This document shows positions 1 through 15,428 of a DNA stretch of 64,000 bases, piece after piece; positions within the stretch are counted from its first letter, which is position 1; each line of letters starts with the position of its first letter. Where the stretch lies: the NCBI GenBank assembly GCA_945643635.1, contig CALZFC010000020.1, positions 4,254,501 through 4,318,500 on the forward strand, given 5' to 3'. The notes beneath the pieces were generated by a model that was not told the origin of the DNA, ran no database searches, and worked only from the letters and a program-made list of their open reading frames with translations. Both the position numbers and the translations under genes were made by a program. Origin of the DNA: Allodiplogaster sudhausi (lineage: Eukaryota > Nematoda > Chromadorea > Rhabditida > Diplogasteridae).

Positions 1-2371
1 TCATAGATTCGTTCGTCGTCGACAAAAGCTGCCTTGACCGGAACGTGGCTATCTTCGTTTTGGCACTCCTTCTCATTTCCACGAGTTCCAACCTCTTTCT
101 TGTTTTGCAGTCCCTTCTCGCTTGGGAGAGAATTAAAAGTGCCCGCTTGGTCTGCTTCCTTCGCTCTCTCGAAAGGTACTTCGTCATACTCATTCCCGTT
201 TTCCTTGTGTCCCTCCTCTTCTTCCGCAGCTTCTGTTCCCTCTTGAGTATTAGTGTCTTCCTCAGTGGCCATTTCAGTGTCGTTTTCTTCCTCCTTGATC
301 GATATGAACGGAATTGGTTGACTCTCGGTCTGAGTACCTCCGGCTGTAACGGAGGGCCGTGCTCGATGATCTCCGATGTCATCTGTGTCCGTGATCTTGT
401 CACTACGATGTCGGCTTGCTTCATGAGCCGAGGAATGCCTGGAATGGCCTCTCTTCCTGGCCTCCCACCACTCTTCCAGCCTCTTCAGGTCAGTTTCCCT
501 ATCATGAGTGCAGTAAACATCGTGTGAAGAGACTTCATCGATAACGGAGTCGGAGGTCTGCCGTTCGAAGCCGAGTTTAGCTGCCGGACTGGCCGGCGAG
601 GAGAGCAGCTCGTCCTGGGAGTAGAAGGAGCGGACGCGAGGAGAGGAAGAGAGAGCGGGCGAAGTTGCAGTGGGGATCCTCGAGATGTTCTCCTCGGAGA
701 CAGTTCCCCTGAGAGGCCCGCATCTCATGCCCGCCTTCTCCTCATCCACTTCCTCGCCGTCTCTCAGAGAATCTGGCACGGCAATCTCAGTTAAATCTTC
801 ATCTGTATTGGCCTCGTCGACCCACTCGGATCCTTGTTCTTCTCGATTTCTTCCTTCTTCGCTGTCTGCGCCGGCAACATGGTTGCTGGAAGCTTCGGCT
901 CCTTCTTCCATGTATTTTTCATCGTCAGTCTCTTCATTCAAGTTTTGTTGGAGTCGTGCCAAATCCTCTTGGTGATTACTACGGTCGTCCAAGTTGTTCT
1001 TCTTTTCCTTGCCGCCTTCGGCGTGCCAAAGAGATTCCTCGCTCTGCTCTCTTATCATTTCCGTGTTCTTATCTCCAGCCATCCTTTTCATGGGTTCAAT
1101 AAAATTGGTTGCAGAACCCAGCGGCCTTTCTCGCTCCTTCTTTCTATCGTGCGGCTCATGGGCGAAAACGATTTCCTGTGTGACGACTGGCTCCATTTCT
1201 AACTTGAATCTTGGTAGAGAGGGTGAGATTCTGTGCGGAGAAGAGGGCGAGACATTGGGAGGAGGAGAGGGCGAGAGTTGGGGAGGAAGAGAGGGCGAGA
1301 CTTGGGGAGGAAGAGAGGGCGAGACTTGGGGAGGAAGAGAGGGCGAGACTTGGGGAGGAAGGGAGGGCGAGCCTTGGGGAGGAAGAGAGGGCGAGACTTG
1401 GGGAGGAAGAGAGGGCGAGACTTGGGGAGGAAGAGAGGGCGAGACTTGGGGATGAAGAGAGGGCGAGACTATTGGAGGAGGAGGTGGAGAGTGAACGGGA
1501 GGGCGAGAGATATCCTCCTTTCTCTCGATCACCTCAACTGATGTCACTGGCATCTGATTGTCGTCAAGCTGATTTGCGTTCCCGATCTCCTGACTTGTGT
1601 TGGCGATCAATGGATTTGAGTTGTCGACTTCTCGACTTGAGTTCTCGACATCCGGAGTTGAGTTCTCCATTTCCTGACTTGGGTTGCCAGCGTCGGACAA
1701 AGGCTCCAGTGCTTCTTCGGCATGTATCTCTGTCCCTTCTGACTCTTCTTCGTTCTCTTCTTGATGCTTGCTTTCAACATCATTCTTCGCATGCAAATCC
1801 TCGAGTGAAGACGATGGCAGATGAACGTTCGGAGTCGTGACTTCTTCCGCCGCCGACTCCGTCCCCTTCAATTTCTCCTCGCCGACATTTTCCTTGTCCT
1901 CCGAGCAGTCCGCAGCACTACTAAATTGTGAATAGTTTTTGTTCGATTAAAAGAATATCCATATGGTCTATTTTGTGCTTGCAAAAAACAGTCGTGTTTC
2001 TGTGCTTTATTCTATGCTTGTACTTTCTGCTGAAGGGATGACTTCTTCATGAATTAGCTGCCAACGAGAAGAAATAGAAGGCAGCGTACCTTTCATTTGC
2101 GTGCTGCGCCTCTGACAACGAGCGGTCGCTAGGCAGCGGAAGCTTGCCCTTAAGTGGGACAAGAGAACTATTTCGAGGCAGATGTATGACCAGACGCTCA
2201 GCCCCTTGCTCTCAGTTCATTTTTTTTTTCAGTCATTCCCGCGCAGACCTGTATCATTGACTGACGGCCGTAGACGAGGCCGAGGAGACGCCTCTCACAG
2301 TTGAGACGGCAGGCGAGGAGAGAGAGCTGTGTGAGAGAGATGCTGAGGTGGATTAGACAGGAAGAATCGGA

Positions 2372-2408
<37 letters not shown>

Positions 2409-2824
2409 CGATTGGGATTTTGATGTCGAATATATAAACCCTGTTATGAGTGGCACTGTTGCCGAGTGTCTCTTCTGGCTGCCGTCCTCCCACTGTAGCT
2501 GCCGAGTGCATGCGCTGCAGAAGGTCGTCGCAATTGCGCTGCATCTCTGAGATGGCGAGACCGGCCTCCAGCACCAGAAGGGCACGCTGCTGTCGAGCAA
2601 GGGAGGGGGTCAGAGAGAGAAGTTCAAGGGAGGGGCAGTGAGAGGTCGTCCATAGGAAATCTTACATTCACCATATACCATATATTGTTTTCATTGGAAA
2701 AGGACAAAACTCTGATCGTGCTCACCTGTCCATCATCTAGAAGCGAGCAGATAAAGTGATTGAACTCTGCATCCGACGGGGATCTCAGCGCGATTCTTAG
2801 CCTTGCGATCTCCTCGTCTCTCAT
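1..2824 (-). CDS. Unknown acidic, proline-repeat protein (5' part, runs off the left edge)
   Basis: I do not recognise this gene. The chosen start is the ATG at 2824 (MRDEEIARLRIALRSP...). A first exon of about 33 codons ends at a GTGAGC donor near 2726. A second exon (about 2605-2442) continues with a helical, coiled-coil-like stretch (LVLEAGLAISEMQRN). A short exon near 2170-2091 may follow. The last visible exon starts after an AG near 1926 and stays open to position 1, about 640 codons without a stop. It is highly acidic (runs of E/D), Ser/Thr-rich and low in hydrophobics, so probably disordered. It holds about eight copies of the octapeptide PSLPPQVS. No catalytic motif is visible. An extra exon around 2265-2340 is possible but uncertain. 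A scaffold or nuclear regulatory protein is conceivable, but nothing in the sequence proves it. Confidence 0.6.
1246..1485. repeat. Coding minisatellite, 24-bp unit
   Basis: A tandem 24-bp unit (GGCGAGACTTGGGGAGGAAG plus four bases on the + strand) is repeated about nine times with few changes. It lies inside the large minus-strand exon and encodes an 8-residue unit (PSLPPQVS), so the frame survives copy-number change. Confidence 0.85.
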
Positions 2825-3166
2825 TTCTGATTTTATTTATCTATGTTCATGGAATTAGATTTTTATATGTGCGCACGAACATAGTCTCTCGTTCGCGACG
2901 GAATGCCTAATTAGGTCAGTTTAGCTAGAGAAACGAAGGGGAGGGGGGGGGGGTTGAAGAGAGGAAACGCTTCTGCGACGCTGTTGCATGCTAGTGCAGG
3001 GTGAAAGGAGGTGAAAAGTGGTTGAGTGTGATTCACGAAGGAATCTGCTGGCTGCTTACTGATAAAGGTGCCATCATTCCATTTTCACTCATAATCTTTC
3101 CTCCTCTCTCGTCAGTTCTGTTTCCACTCAACCTCATTCTTCCATTCACACTCTCTCTCCCTTCTG

Positions 3167-3216
<50 letters not shown>

Positions 3217-3705
3217 CTCTCTTTCCCACCACCCATCTCCTTGGCGCCTTCCGGCGGCCCTGTTCATGCCTGATAAGCTTCTCAATTCCCCTTGCGAGAA
3301 AGTCCCTCGATAACCGAGAATCCTCCCTTCACTGTCTGCGCTCTCTCTGTCTGTTTCTCTCATAAGGTGCATTCTTTCCTTGTTCCATCCGAGAACAATG
3401 CTAATCCGTCAATTGTTTTTATCCATAGACACTGTCAACGAGGGACTGTCACGATGTATTTATGTTACTTCTTCATTATATTTCTTTTTTGTCTGTCTCT
3501 CTCTCACTCTCTCTCTCCTTCTCATTGTCTCTCTCGAATCACAAACTTGTATGCTTATGGTTAGTCTCAATCTCCTGCTACCTGTTGTATATCTTTATGG
3601 TTCGCTCTTTTCGGTGTGCCCTCTGTGGCGCGTGTGACATGAAAACACCAAAGATTTTCGAGCATCTCTTGCGGTGCAGTAGCGAGGAGGGAGACAGAGA
3701 GAGAC

Positions 3706-3753
<48 letters not shown>

Positions 3754-3962
3754 AGGGAGAGGGAAGATAGAGATTGAAAGAGGGCTGGAAAAGTGCAGAC
3801 ATAAAAAGAGAATGTGCATGATAGAAATGGGGTGAGATGAGCGAAAGTGTAAATGTCGAGTTGGTCAGTTGAGGTAAGGATGCCACGCTTCTCTGCACCC
3901 TTCCTTCTTTTCTTCTCCACATCTCTTTTCTCTTCATATATATTTCCAGTATCCATCTTCTC

Positions 3963-3999
<37 letters not shown>

Positions 4000-5089
4000 C
4001 TCTTACTATTTTCACCTTTCTTCGTTCCGGCTATCAACTCTCGGCTGTTCGCAAGCAATCGTACCAGCTTTCTCTTTTGCATCTTTTCCTCTCTCTTTCT
4101 CTCTGCCGCTCTCCTCTCTTACCCTCTATCTATTTTCTCCCTCTCACCCTCCCTCTCTCTCACTATCTCTCTCTCTCTCTCGCTCGGTCTCTCTCTCTCT
4201 CTGTCATTCTTTCTCGGTCTGTCTCTCTATCAACGTGTTTTCTCGTCTTCCTTCCTTCAGTGGCTGCTGCAACTGCTCTCTTTGCTTGCATTCTCAGCTG
4301 CCTCTACAACTTTGCCTTCGCTCGCGTTTTGTTCCATCATTTCATTCAACATCTTGCGTCCTTTCCTCTCTAGATCCCTTCATCGTCTCTCTTCTTCATT
4401 CCTCTCTCTTTCTCCTTCTCTCCCTCTCTTTCTGTCCCCCCTTACATCACCCTCTCCCTCTCTCTCTCCCTCCCTCTCCCTCTCTCTCTCACTCTCTCTC
4501 CCTCCCTCTCTCCCTCTCTCTCGCTCTGTCTCTCTCCCTCTTTCTCTCCCTCACTGTCTCTCACTCTTCTCTGCAAGAGTGGTCGCAATGACTTGGCTAC
4601 CCCTCACCCGCCATCTTCTACTGCCTACGTTTGCGCACTCGATCTCTGCATCTTTCCGTTCTCTTTCTCTTCATCAAATGGCGATTGATAAGTTCTGTGT
4701 TCTTTTAGTTGTTTGCGCACTCGATCTCTGCATTTTTTGAATGTGATTTTAACGTATAATTTCTTTGACATGGTTGGCATATAGTTTCAAACGCATCACT
4801 AATATATTCTAATCAGTTATTTATCTACATGCATTTTGAATTCTTCTTTCCGTTTTAATTTCGCCGATATGTTTGAAAAGTAGAAAGGTACAAAGTAGTA
4901 CTGGTCTCGAGTGCGCGGCCACTGCCTAGATTGATAAGGAGGGGATGATAGAAAGTGGTGGAGCCATTCATTTGCAGGTGGGAGGGGCAGGCGACAAGAG
5001 GAGAAGGGGAAGAGACGGGCAACGGTCACCGGCCGGTAGAGGGTGGCAGGCTCTCACTCACTCCAGGCATAGAAACACAACGGTGGCAG

Positions 5090-5138
<49 letters not shown>

Positions 5139-5146
5139 TCTATTAA
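2825..5146. other. Gene-poor spacer rich in (CT)n tracts
   Basis: This is the divergent spacer between the minus-strand gene starting at 2824 and the SLC5 gene. It is mostly (CT)n and CT-rich sequence (about 3170-3230, 3960-4000, 4140-4560, 5090-5132), with a (GA)n block at 3708-3750. Long open frames here are Ser/Leu low-complexity products of the repeats. A 22-bp phrase beginning TTTGCGCACTCGATCTCTGC occurs twice (about 4629 and 4712). I see no supported gene. Confidence 0.6.
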
Positions 5147-7386
5147 ATGACGTCATCATGGCATGACATCCATTGGGCCGACTACACGGTCGTCGCCTTC
5201 TCCATCGCACTCTCCATATCCACTGGCATCTTCCATGCAATCAAGTCTTCGTTTTTCGCTTTAAAATTTTTTTTAAAGTTTTCTCCCAGTAATTTCACTT
5301 CATTGTTCATGCAAACAGGCTGAAATGTCCTTTTTGACGCTTTAAAGGTATTATTATAGTCAACTTATTCGTTGTTCGGTCCCAATTGTAGAGAATTATA
5401 GATGTTTCAACACAAAAAGGCATTCGTAAATGTTTGCAGAAAATTAATTGCATATGCCCTAGAAAAGGAAACTTCATTGCAGACAGGAAGCTTGTTTGGC
5501 ACTTTTTCTAGATTGTATTGAAATGTTTGGATATGTACATACACATACGACTTCTACTATCGACTACAATTTTATTGTTTTCCTTTAGTGAACTTTGCCA
5601 CTTTCAGATTTGGCGCTCAATATTAGATTAAATAAAATGGGATCTTAAGCTATATGTACCTATATAGACTGCATCTCGCAGAGCACGCTGGTTCCGGAAG
5701 TCGGATTCATCGCAGAAGGACGACTATCTGATGGGAGGGCGGAAGATGGCGAAGGTGCCGGTGGCGCTGTCCCTCCTGACCTCCTTCCTCTCCGGCATTC
5801 TCATGCTCGGCGTACCTGCAGAGATGTATCAGAGAGGTCATCATTGGTCCATTAATTAATTCATTCATTATTTCAATTATTTAAACCTATTATTATAAAT
5901 CTTGTTTTTTTATGTTACACATACATGTGTATATAATAGCAGTCTTTCAAAACAAAATTTTTTTATTGTGGATAATATGGAGAAAAAATTTGAAGGCGCA
6001 CAAATCTGGCTGAACTTCTTGATGGGAATACCCGCCTTCATTCTGACAGCAGTCGTCTTTCTGCCCGTTTTTTATAAGATGCAGACAACTTGCGTGCATG
6101 AATACTTTATTCACAGGTCTATTTCCACGTCATTGTTTTTTCTTTACTCGTCTACCATCTCTTTTTATGTCTATAAATCTCGCTCTCTCTTTATCTCTCT
6201 CCTGTCTTTCTATCTCTCTGTCTCTCCATCTCTGTCTCTCTCTCTCTTTCGCAGACGCCTTGCATTCTTCACCATTGTCATCTCATCTCCATTCACAGAG
6301 TCACGTGGTGTTAGAACAGTTGGCCTCTAGGCCTATCTTCATCATGGTTGTACTAAAAACACGGAGACCCTCTACTGGTTGAAAAAAAAATGATTTTCGC
6401 TCTTATCTCTAGTTCTGCTGAATATTTATTCCGCTCTTCGTCATTCCTCCCTCGCACCTCTTCTCATTTCCGCCCGTTCAAATGAGAACCGCGTCATGCG
6501 TTCCAAAGAGTTCGGCTAATTTAACCCTGATATCTATCTGTCCACTTTCTCACTTTTCTAAGTCCATCTCTCTCTCTCTCTTTCTCTTTCTCTCTCTCCT
6601 ATTTCCTCTCTCCTTCAGATATGACTCTCTGCTTATCCGCCGTCTCTTCTCTGTCCTCTTCATCCTCTTCACTCTCTGCTACATGTCGGTTGTTATCTAC
6701 GCGCCATCTATCGCGCTCTCTGAAGTTCTCCAAATCAGAAAATCCATCTTGATTGTGGTAAGGAAGTGAACACTGAGAAAAAACACGATTGTTAAGCGCT
6801 ATGTCACGAGGAGACTTTTAACCTTAATTAGAGGGTCACCTTCTTCTTACAGTTCGTCGACTTTCCAACCTTGCAGATAATTGGTCTTTCAACGACACTC
6901 TACACGTGTATTGGTGGCCTCAAGGCGGTCGTGTGGGCAGATTCTTTACAGGTCACAGAGAATTAAGAAGAGGGAGATAGATAAAGAGAAAAACAGACAA
7001 GTGAGAGGAAGGATCTGGAAAAAAGTTGAACCGATAAAAATCAAAATGTGTAGTTTTCAGGCGTTCATGATGTATGGAGGGATTTTCTCTGTCATTACTG
7101 CGGGACTCGCCAACGAGAGAACGGGTGGTCTGAGTCGCGTCGTGTCCCTTGCTTTCGACTCTGGCCGAATTTCCGAGCTTCTCAGGACGGACCTGAGGGT
7201 AGACCAGGTTGGCTCTCATTTAACTTCCCATTTGAAACTCCCGAATCTCGGTTTTTTTTCCAGAAACTCCATCTATCAGTTCTTTTTTTATAATCTCTCA
7301 CTTGTTTTTTTGCCTTCCCTACTTCTTTCCTCCTCAGTCTCCTTAACTCTCTTTCCTCCCTCTCTTTCTCTCCTATATTCTTAGCT

Positions 7387-7427
<41 letters not shown>

Positions 7428-10400
7428 CTCCTCTCTCTGCTCAATCTCTCTCTCTCCTCCCTTCCTCCATTGCAGTACAACAGCTTATGGATCAACCTCT
7501 TCAGCGGAACAATAACGTGGGTGGCGTCGTTCAGCGTGAACCAGATCGCCATCCAGCGATACTCCAGTCTGCCGTCACTCAAAGCAGCTCAGGTTTAGGA
7601 GTATTATTAGGCTCAGATCATTCTTTTTTCTCTAATAAATATTTTGAAAGTGTCATTATTACACAACAGTTTTTGTGTGGAATTCCTAGTAAATAATTGT
7701 TTGTTGAGACGATCATCTACTGCACGGTGCTGCCCTTCTTCGTGCTGTGCTCCCTGGTGGCCTTCGTCGGCTTCGTCGCCCTCGCGTACTTCTTCAACTG
7801 CGATCCCGTCGAGACTGGCCAGATCAGAGACATCGACCACATGATCATTCTCTTCGCCAGAGATATTCTAAGTTGGTTACAATTAATTGGAAGTGCTACG
7901 TATACATTTGTTGGCAGGAAAAGTCCATACTTCCTACTCTCCCTATTTTTACACTACTTCCTTGAATCATGAGTATCTCATTAAATGTGTTAGCAATCTG
8001 TGACATGTTGAGATGATTTTCCTGGCCTTTTCGGGCTGTACGTTTCCTGTATCATCGCCGCAACCTTATCGACGCTCTCTTCCGGTTGGTAATACATATA
8101 ATGTAATGAAGCTTCATTATATCAGACAATAGCTGGATTCCATATTTTGGAAAAGAAATCGTAATATTACACAGCATGTCCTGATTTTCCTCCTCCCTCA
8201 TTCTTAGGCCTGAACAGTCTGGCCGCTGCTCTGTATGAGGACTTCCTGAAGCAGAAGTATGAAGGAAGAGTGAGCGACGGTCAGGCGACGCTGCTCAACA
8301 AGGTTCACCTTTAATAGTATCTAACGAAAATGCAAAGAGAGAAGAGATGGAAATTGGCTGCAGGCACTCACAATCCTCTGCGGCATCCTGGCTACCGTCA
8401 TGGCCTTTGCAGCTGAACCCCTTGGGGGCATTCTTCGAGTACGCGTATATTCCTTTGATTTTCTAATTTACATATTGTCTTTATTTGCTCTCGCTCTCTC
8501 TCTCTTTACTTAATCTGTCTCTGCGATCTCTCAGTTTCTTTCCTTCATTGTCCCCGTCTCTCGTAAACGCTCTGCCTCCCTTTCCTATATTTATCTCTCT
8601 CAATCTCTCTGTCTCTGTCTCTCTCTATGCCTTACTCTCCTTCCCTTTCAAGTCTTTCTCTCAGTCTCATCCCACTCTTCCCCTTGCTCTCTGCAGGTAT
8701 GCATCAGCGTAATGGGAGCCCTGTCTGGCCCGATGGTTGGTATCTTCGTGTTGCCTCTGTTCTTCCCTCGTTCTGGCCGCCTCTCTTGCCTCGTCTCCTT
8801 CATCTCCTCCACCGTCGTGATGGTCATCATCTGCGTGGCCAACTACACGTACGATCCGTATCGCGAGCTCTTCCTCAAGACGAACACCTCGTCCGTTCAA
8901 CAATTCTAGTTTGGATAATTACGATTAGGGCCCATCTTCTGTCGTCTACTTGCATAGTTCGAATGAAGGAGAACAAATAATTAGCCCTCCTTCACTGCAC
9001 AGAGCCCAAGGATGCGCCGGTATCACGACGAACAACATCACTCTACGGGTGCCTCCCTTCTACGATGTCCACTACGGAGACCCGACTGCGCCTTATACCT
9101 CACGGTGTGTTCATATTTACAGGGTGCGAGTCTTAGCTTTCGAAAATAATTTTTCGAGCCCACGAAAGTGGGGGGCGTCTTAGCTTTCGATTTTGGAGAA
9201 GGGGGGGCGTCTTAGCTTTCGATGTTCGGAGAGGGGGGGGCGTCTTAGCTTTCGATTATGGAATATGGCTTGCAACTTCGATATTCGCATAATGGAAAGA
9301 TTACATATTCCTATCGGCAATGCCTCATTGCTCCATGGTCGTTTCCTGCAGGAAATGTTTTGCTTTGACAACGAGGTCATCTTTTATGTACATCTTTTAC
9401 TTTTTGACTCGTAGTCAATTATGAAGTGCTGGACGTTTATCTGACCTTAGGCACTATGTAAATTTCAATTAGCAGGTGGATTTAATTAGCACTGAACTGC
9501 GACTTGAGCAGCATATGCTGGCTGAGCTAGACATTTCACATTCGCATCGAGTTGCTCCATCTCATCAAGGCGTCTCACCTGCATTCTCTCCACAACCCAA
9601 CCGCCCTCCTCATCTCCATCTCCATCTCTTTCTCCGTCTACTTTTTCACGTCTACTAACTTCTTCACCGTAATGGTATCCAGAAACTCTAACGAACAAAT
9701 TCCGGCAAATCATCAACAGTACATCAAACGAAGCATGTTCGTGAACAACGTGCATCTGCTGCAGATACCATGGAGTTGTTGCGGCGCGTCTCGGTGTGGC
9801 TCGTGTTCTAGTTACGGCTCGAAGTCGGGGTTTCATCGCGTGGGACTGCTTCTCCGGACCTGCGCAGCATCGCTAGAATCTCTTCTGGCGCGCCAGGGAA
9901 AGCCTGCTTACTCAACAACTTAATCTCGAGGCAGAAGTCTGCAACCGACTGGTCGCTTCTCTTCGTCAGCTTCCTTAGCTTCTGTCGAAGGCGGACAGGT
10001 AAGGGTCGCCGTGGAACCTCCTCTCCAAAGCATTCACCACTTCATAAAACCCCGCGCGCTTAATGTCTTCCGGAAGAACTTCGTACGCCTTCCTCGCGTC
10101 GCCTTCCAGAAGAATGACCAACTGGTTCGCGCACTGCTCCACAGACAGCAAGCGACTGTACTTTGCCTTAAACCTCTCCACAAACGCGCCAAATCTCCTT
10201 TACCAGTGAAAGGAGGGAGAGAGTCCATTGCTAGCATCTCTCGCATGAGCACTCTTTCTCTCTCTGTCCTCCCTCATGTACTGCAGCAACATGAAGAGAG
10301 TCTGGGGGCAGTCACATAACACACTTGCTACATCCCATAATGCTTCTTTCCGTCGCACTTTCTTTCTCCTTCTCTTATTTTCTTGATTGCTCATAGTTGT

Positions 10401-11653
10401 ACTACTATGTAGTTATCCTTAGCAGAATGCCGTGACAATTCAATCGCGGAATTTCATGCTATTTGTTATTTATGCATACATGCACTTGTATAACGATCGA
10501 AAGCTAAGACGCTCCCCTTTTCCAAAATCGAAAGCTAAGACGCCCCCCCCCTTCTCCAAAATCGAAAGCTAAGACGCCCCCCCTTCTCCAAAATCGAAAG
10601 CTAAGACCCAAGTGAAAAATCGAAAGCTAAGGCTCGCAACCATATTTACATACATACAACTATGTACTATTTCTACCTGTGATAAAAAGTAAAAAAAAAA
10701 TATGGTTAGAATAGAACTACAATGCCTAAGTTTTGAGCATACAGCATAGGTACAGTAATGCCCCTCCCCTTCAGGATCTCAACATACGCGTATGCTGCAG
10801 TTGGCTTCGTGTTGATGTTGTCGATCGGAGTGCCGCTGACCTTTCTGGAGAAGGAGAATCCTCGCGTGCATCCGCTGACATTCTACGGCCGCCACGAGTC
10901 GTGGCCGCCCGGCCACTCCCTCCTCTCCGCCTCCAGACCACCCCTGAAGAAGAAGACGAGCTTCTCTTCATCTGCCAAGAGGGCCTCGCACTCCCACAAC
11001 AAGAAGGACAACTCCGCCAAGCATTTGCTCAACGTCTACAGTACTCCTTAGGGTTCTTCTCATTCTGCCTTTTCTCTTGCCAATCTCTGCATCCGTCTTG
11101 CCGCCTTTCCTACTTTATCTTTTTCTCTCTTCGCTCTTAAAATGTAGCCGAAGACGAGTACAACTCCTTGCTCTTCTGTTCCATTGCCATACGAGGTACT
11201 TTGCTGTTAATGCATAATTGTTAGAGTTTTGTTATTATAACTGCCGAATGAACTAACTATTCACTGGCTAAGGCCAAGTTCGACCCAGGTACATCCACTG
11301 CCTCGTCCAACGAATAGGAAATGAATGGGGGCAAAAATATGATGGTTCCGCTAAAAGAAAGGCTGAGCCAGGTTGTGTGCCAAGATTGATTGTGCCCCCA
11401 ACTGAGGAACTACATAGCTGGTGATCGCTGGGGCTTGAGCAGTGCGGCAGAAGACCCTTTCGAGCTGAATGGAATGGAATGAATGACAAGTACGCGAGAG
11501 ATGCTCTCCGCAGATCTGGGCACTCCTTTTCTTCTTATCTTTTCAGTCCGTGTATCGTTTCAGCAGTTTCATGCTATGAGCACGATTGAAATGTTTCCTC
11601 CTTTTGAACTGTTTCCTCCTTCTTCACCAGACAGTCCCATGGAAAGTGAGTAA
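5147..11653 (+). CDS. SLC5-family sodium/solute symporter (SMVT/SMCT-like)
   Basis: This is a Na+-coupled transporter of the plasma membrane, closest in motif content to the multivitamin/monocarboxylate branch of SLC5. Sixteen in-phase exons were read: 5147-5244, 5682-5836, 5996-6116, 6619-6724, 6877-6951, 7061-7207, 7476-7592, 7709-7871, 8013-8084, 8208-8302, 8364-8438, 8697-8890, 9003-9104, 10775-11040, 11148-11195, 11631-11653. The start MTSSWHDIHWADY follows a (CT)n tract. Family hallmarks in order: DDYLMGGRKM, VALSLLTSFLSGI, GVPAEMYQRG, SVVIYAPSIAL, GGLKAVVWADSLQ, VNQIAIQRYSS, FPGLFGLYVSCIIAATLSTL, SSGLNSLAA, ATLLNK. About 13 hydrophobic segments are encoded. An extracellular loop has NITL (possible N-glycosylation). 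The tail is Lys/Ser-rich and cytosolic. The donor at 8890 (GTCCGT) is weak but keeps phase. A 1.5-kb TIR element sits in intron 13. The substrate cannot be deduced. Confidence 0.92.
9122..10640. mobile_element. TIR DNA element (Mutator-like by TSD length) carrying a gag fragment
   Basis: The element lies wholly inside SLC5 intron 13. It is flanked by a perfect 10-bp direct duplication CATATTTACA (9112-9121 and 10641-10650). Its ends are inverted: GGGTGCGAGTCTTAGCTTTC on the left against GGTTGCGAGCCTTAGCTTTC read inward from the right. Each end carries a short array of sub-repeats (CGTCTTAGCTTTCGA separated by G-runs). No transposase was seen, so it is non-autonomous. A TSD of 9-11 bp is typical of Mutator-like elements; assignment to that superfamily is inference. 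Confidence 0.8.
9808..10228 (-). pseudogene. Ty3/gypsy-type gag fragment inside the TIR element
   Basis: Read on the minus strand, three overlapping frames give one continuous retrotransposon-gag-like domain (PF03732 style), with landmarks LPPFTGKGDLAR, LLEGDARKAYEVL, ERRFHG and DQSVADFC. The frame must shift near 10188 and again near 9980, so the copy is broken and non-coding. No protease, RT or integrase follows. It looks like a captured piece of an LTR retrotransposon held within a DNA element. Confidence 0.7.
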
Positions 11654-11944
11654 TTTTATATTCAATAGAATATAAAGGAAGTTAGCCTACGCATTGCAAG
11701 GAAAAGCGACCGGTATCCCAACAAGGTTAGAAATTTAGGGGCGAACACGAGTTTGCCAGGAAAAGTGTGCACGGGGGTGCGGAAGGAGCAACGGAGAGAC
11801 TAGTCGAGAAGTCAACGAGGAAAGTGACGGGGAGGAAAGGGCGGGGGCGGGAAGACTAGCGTCAGGTATACCCCCATTATTAAACAAAGATAGTAGGAAA
11901 TCATCTAATTCATTGGAGTAGAACCTAAAGGTGGAAACCCCCTC
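11654..11944. other. Convergent 3' spacer between SLC5 and HDHD5
   Basis: A 291-bp spacer between two convergent genes. It is purine-rich around 11760-11850 and has no coding signal. Confidence 0.5.
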
Positions 11945-14632
<2,688 letters not shown>

Positions 14633-15428
14633 GACAAGGCTATTTCTAGGGTGACATCTCAAGCAGGCTTACGTTCATATCTAAAGCACGTCTCTCACCA
14701 CCACGATGCCAGGTTCAAAAGGTGTCCAAGTATTCTCGAGTGTTGCTGGTTTCCGCCACATCTTCCATTGCATTCAAGCCACTTGTCATGTGTTTCTTAT
14801 CTCTTCATTCTTTCTGATAACCAAAAACTTCTTAGCACTCTCCTCAAATGGACCTTTGGCAGATAAAACAAAATGGAACAAGCTGGACAGATATTATCGA
14901 CTATTATGTAATTACTTCGGAACAATAAAAGGGTACTGGAAAAGGAAGAAAGAACGAATACAGCTATTGTTGGAATAGTATAGAGAGTGAATGTAGACGA
15001 AAATACTTGAACAATTATGCAACAAGGATGTTAAACATGATTTCTTACGCGGAACTCAAGAAAGGATGCGTGATATTATGCGTAAGACTGTAATAATTAA
15101 ACTTCAACATAAAAGTAGCAGGAATAGGAAAGCAGCACTATACAAAAGGAAAAAATATATAGTATCGCTAGGGTTTTGTGTTACATTCAGAAAGGATTAA
15201 TTAAGATTCCCAACAGATCAGAGAATGAAAAGAGAAGGTATTGCATCGATATCACAAGAAGAATAGATACAATAACCTCGTTACTGATAAATAAACAACG
15301 TTACCAAAACGGAAAGCGTAGATGTCCCGATGGATGAAAAAAATAAGAGCTAAAATCTGGCGCATAGTACTGTGATTACTAATAAATACGTCGCAGACCT
15401 TCCTCTTGCCGATTCATTGGAATGTGAA
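14633..15428. other. AT-rich spacer, nothing recognised
   Basis: About 800 bp between HDHD5 and the unknown gene ending at 15429. A 90-codon plus-strand open frame at 14706-14978 has no recognisable motif and I do not call it. Confidence 0.5.

Noticed and set aside
1246..1485. Regular 24-bp repeats considered as a CRISPR array
   Set aside because: Units are contiguous without unique spacers, in frame, and inside a coding exon of a eukaryotic gene.
3853..4740. 295-codon plus-strand open frame, Ser/Leu-rich
   Set aside because: It is a by-product of (CT)n and CT-rich repeats; no domain, and no continuation through splice sites.
14706..14978. 90-codon plus-strand open frame between HDHD5 and the DNMT2 cluster
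   Set aside because: No motif, no splice context, and AT-rich composition unlike the coding exons nearby.
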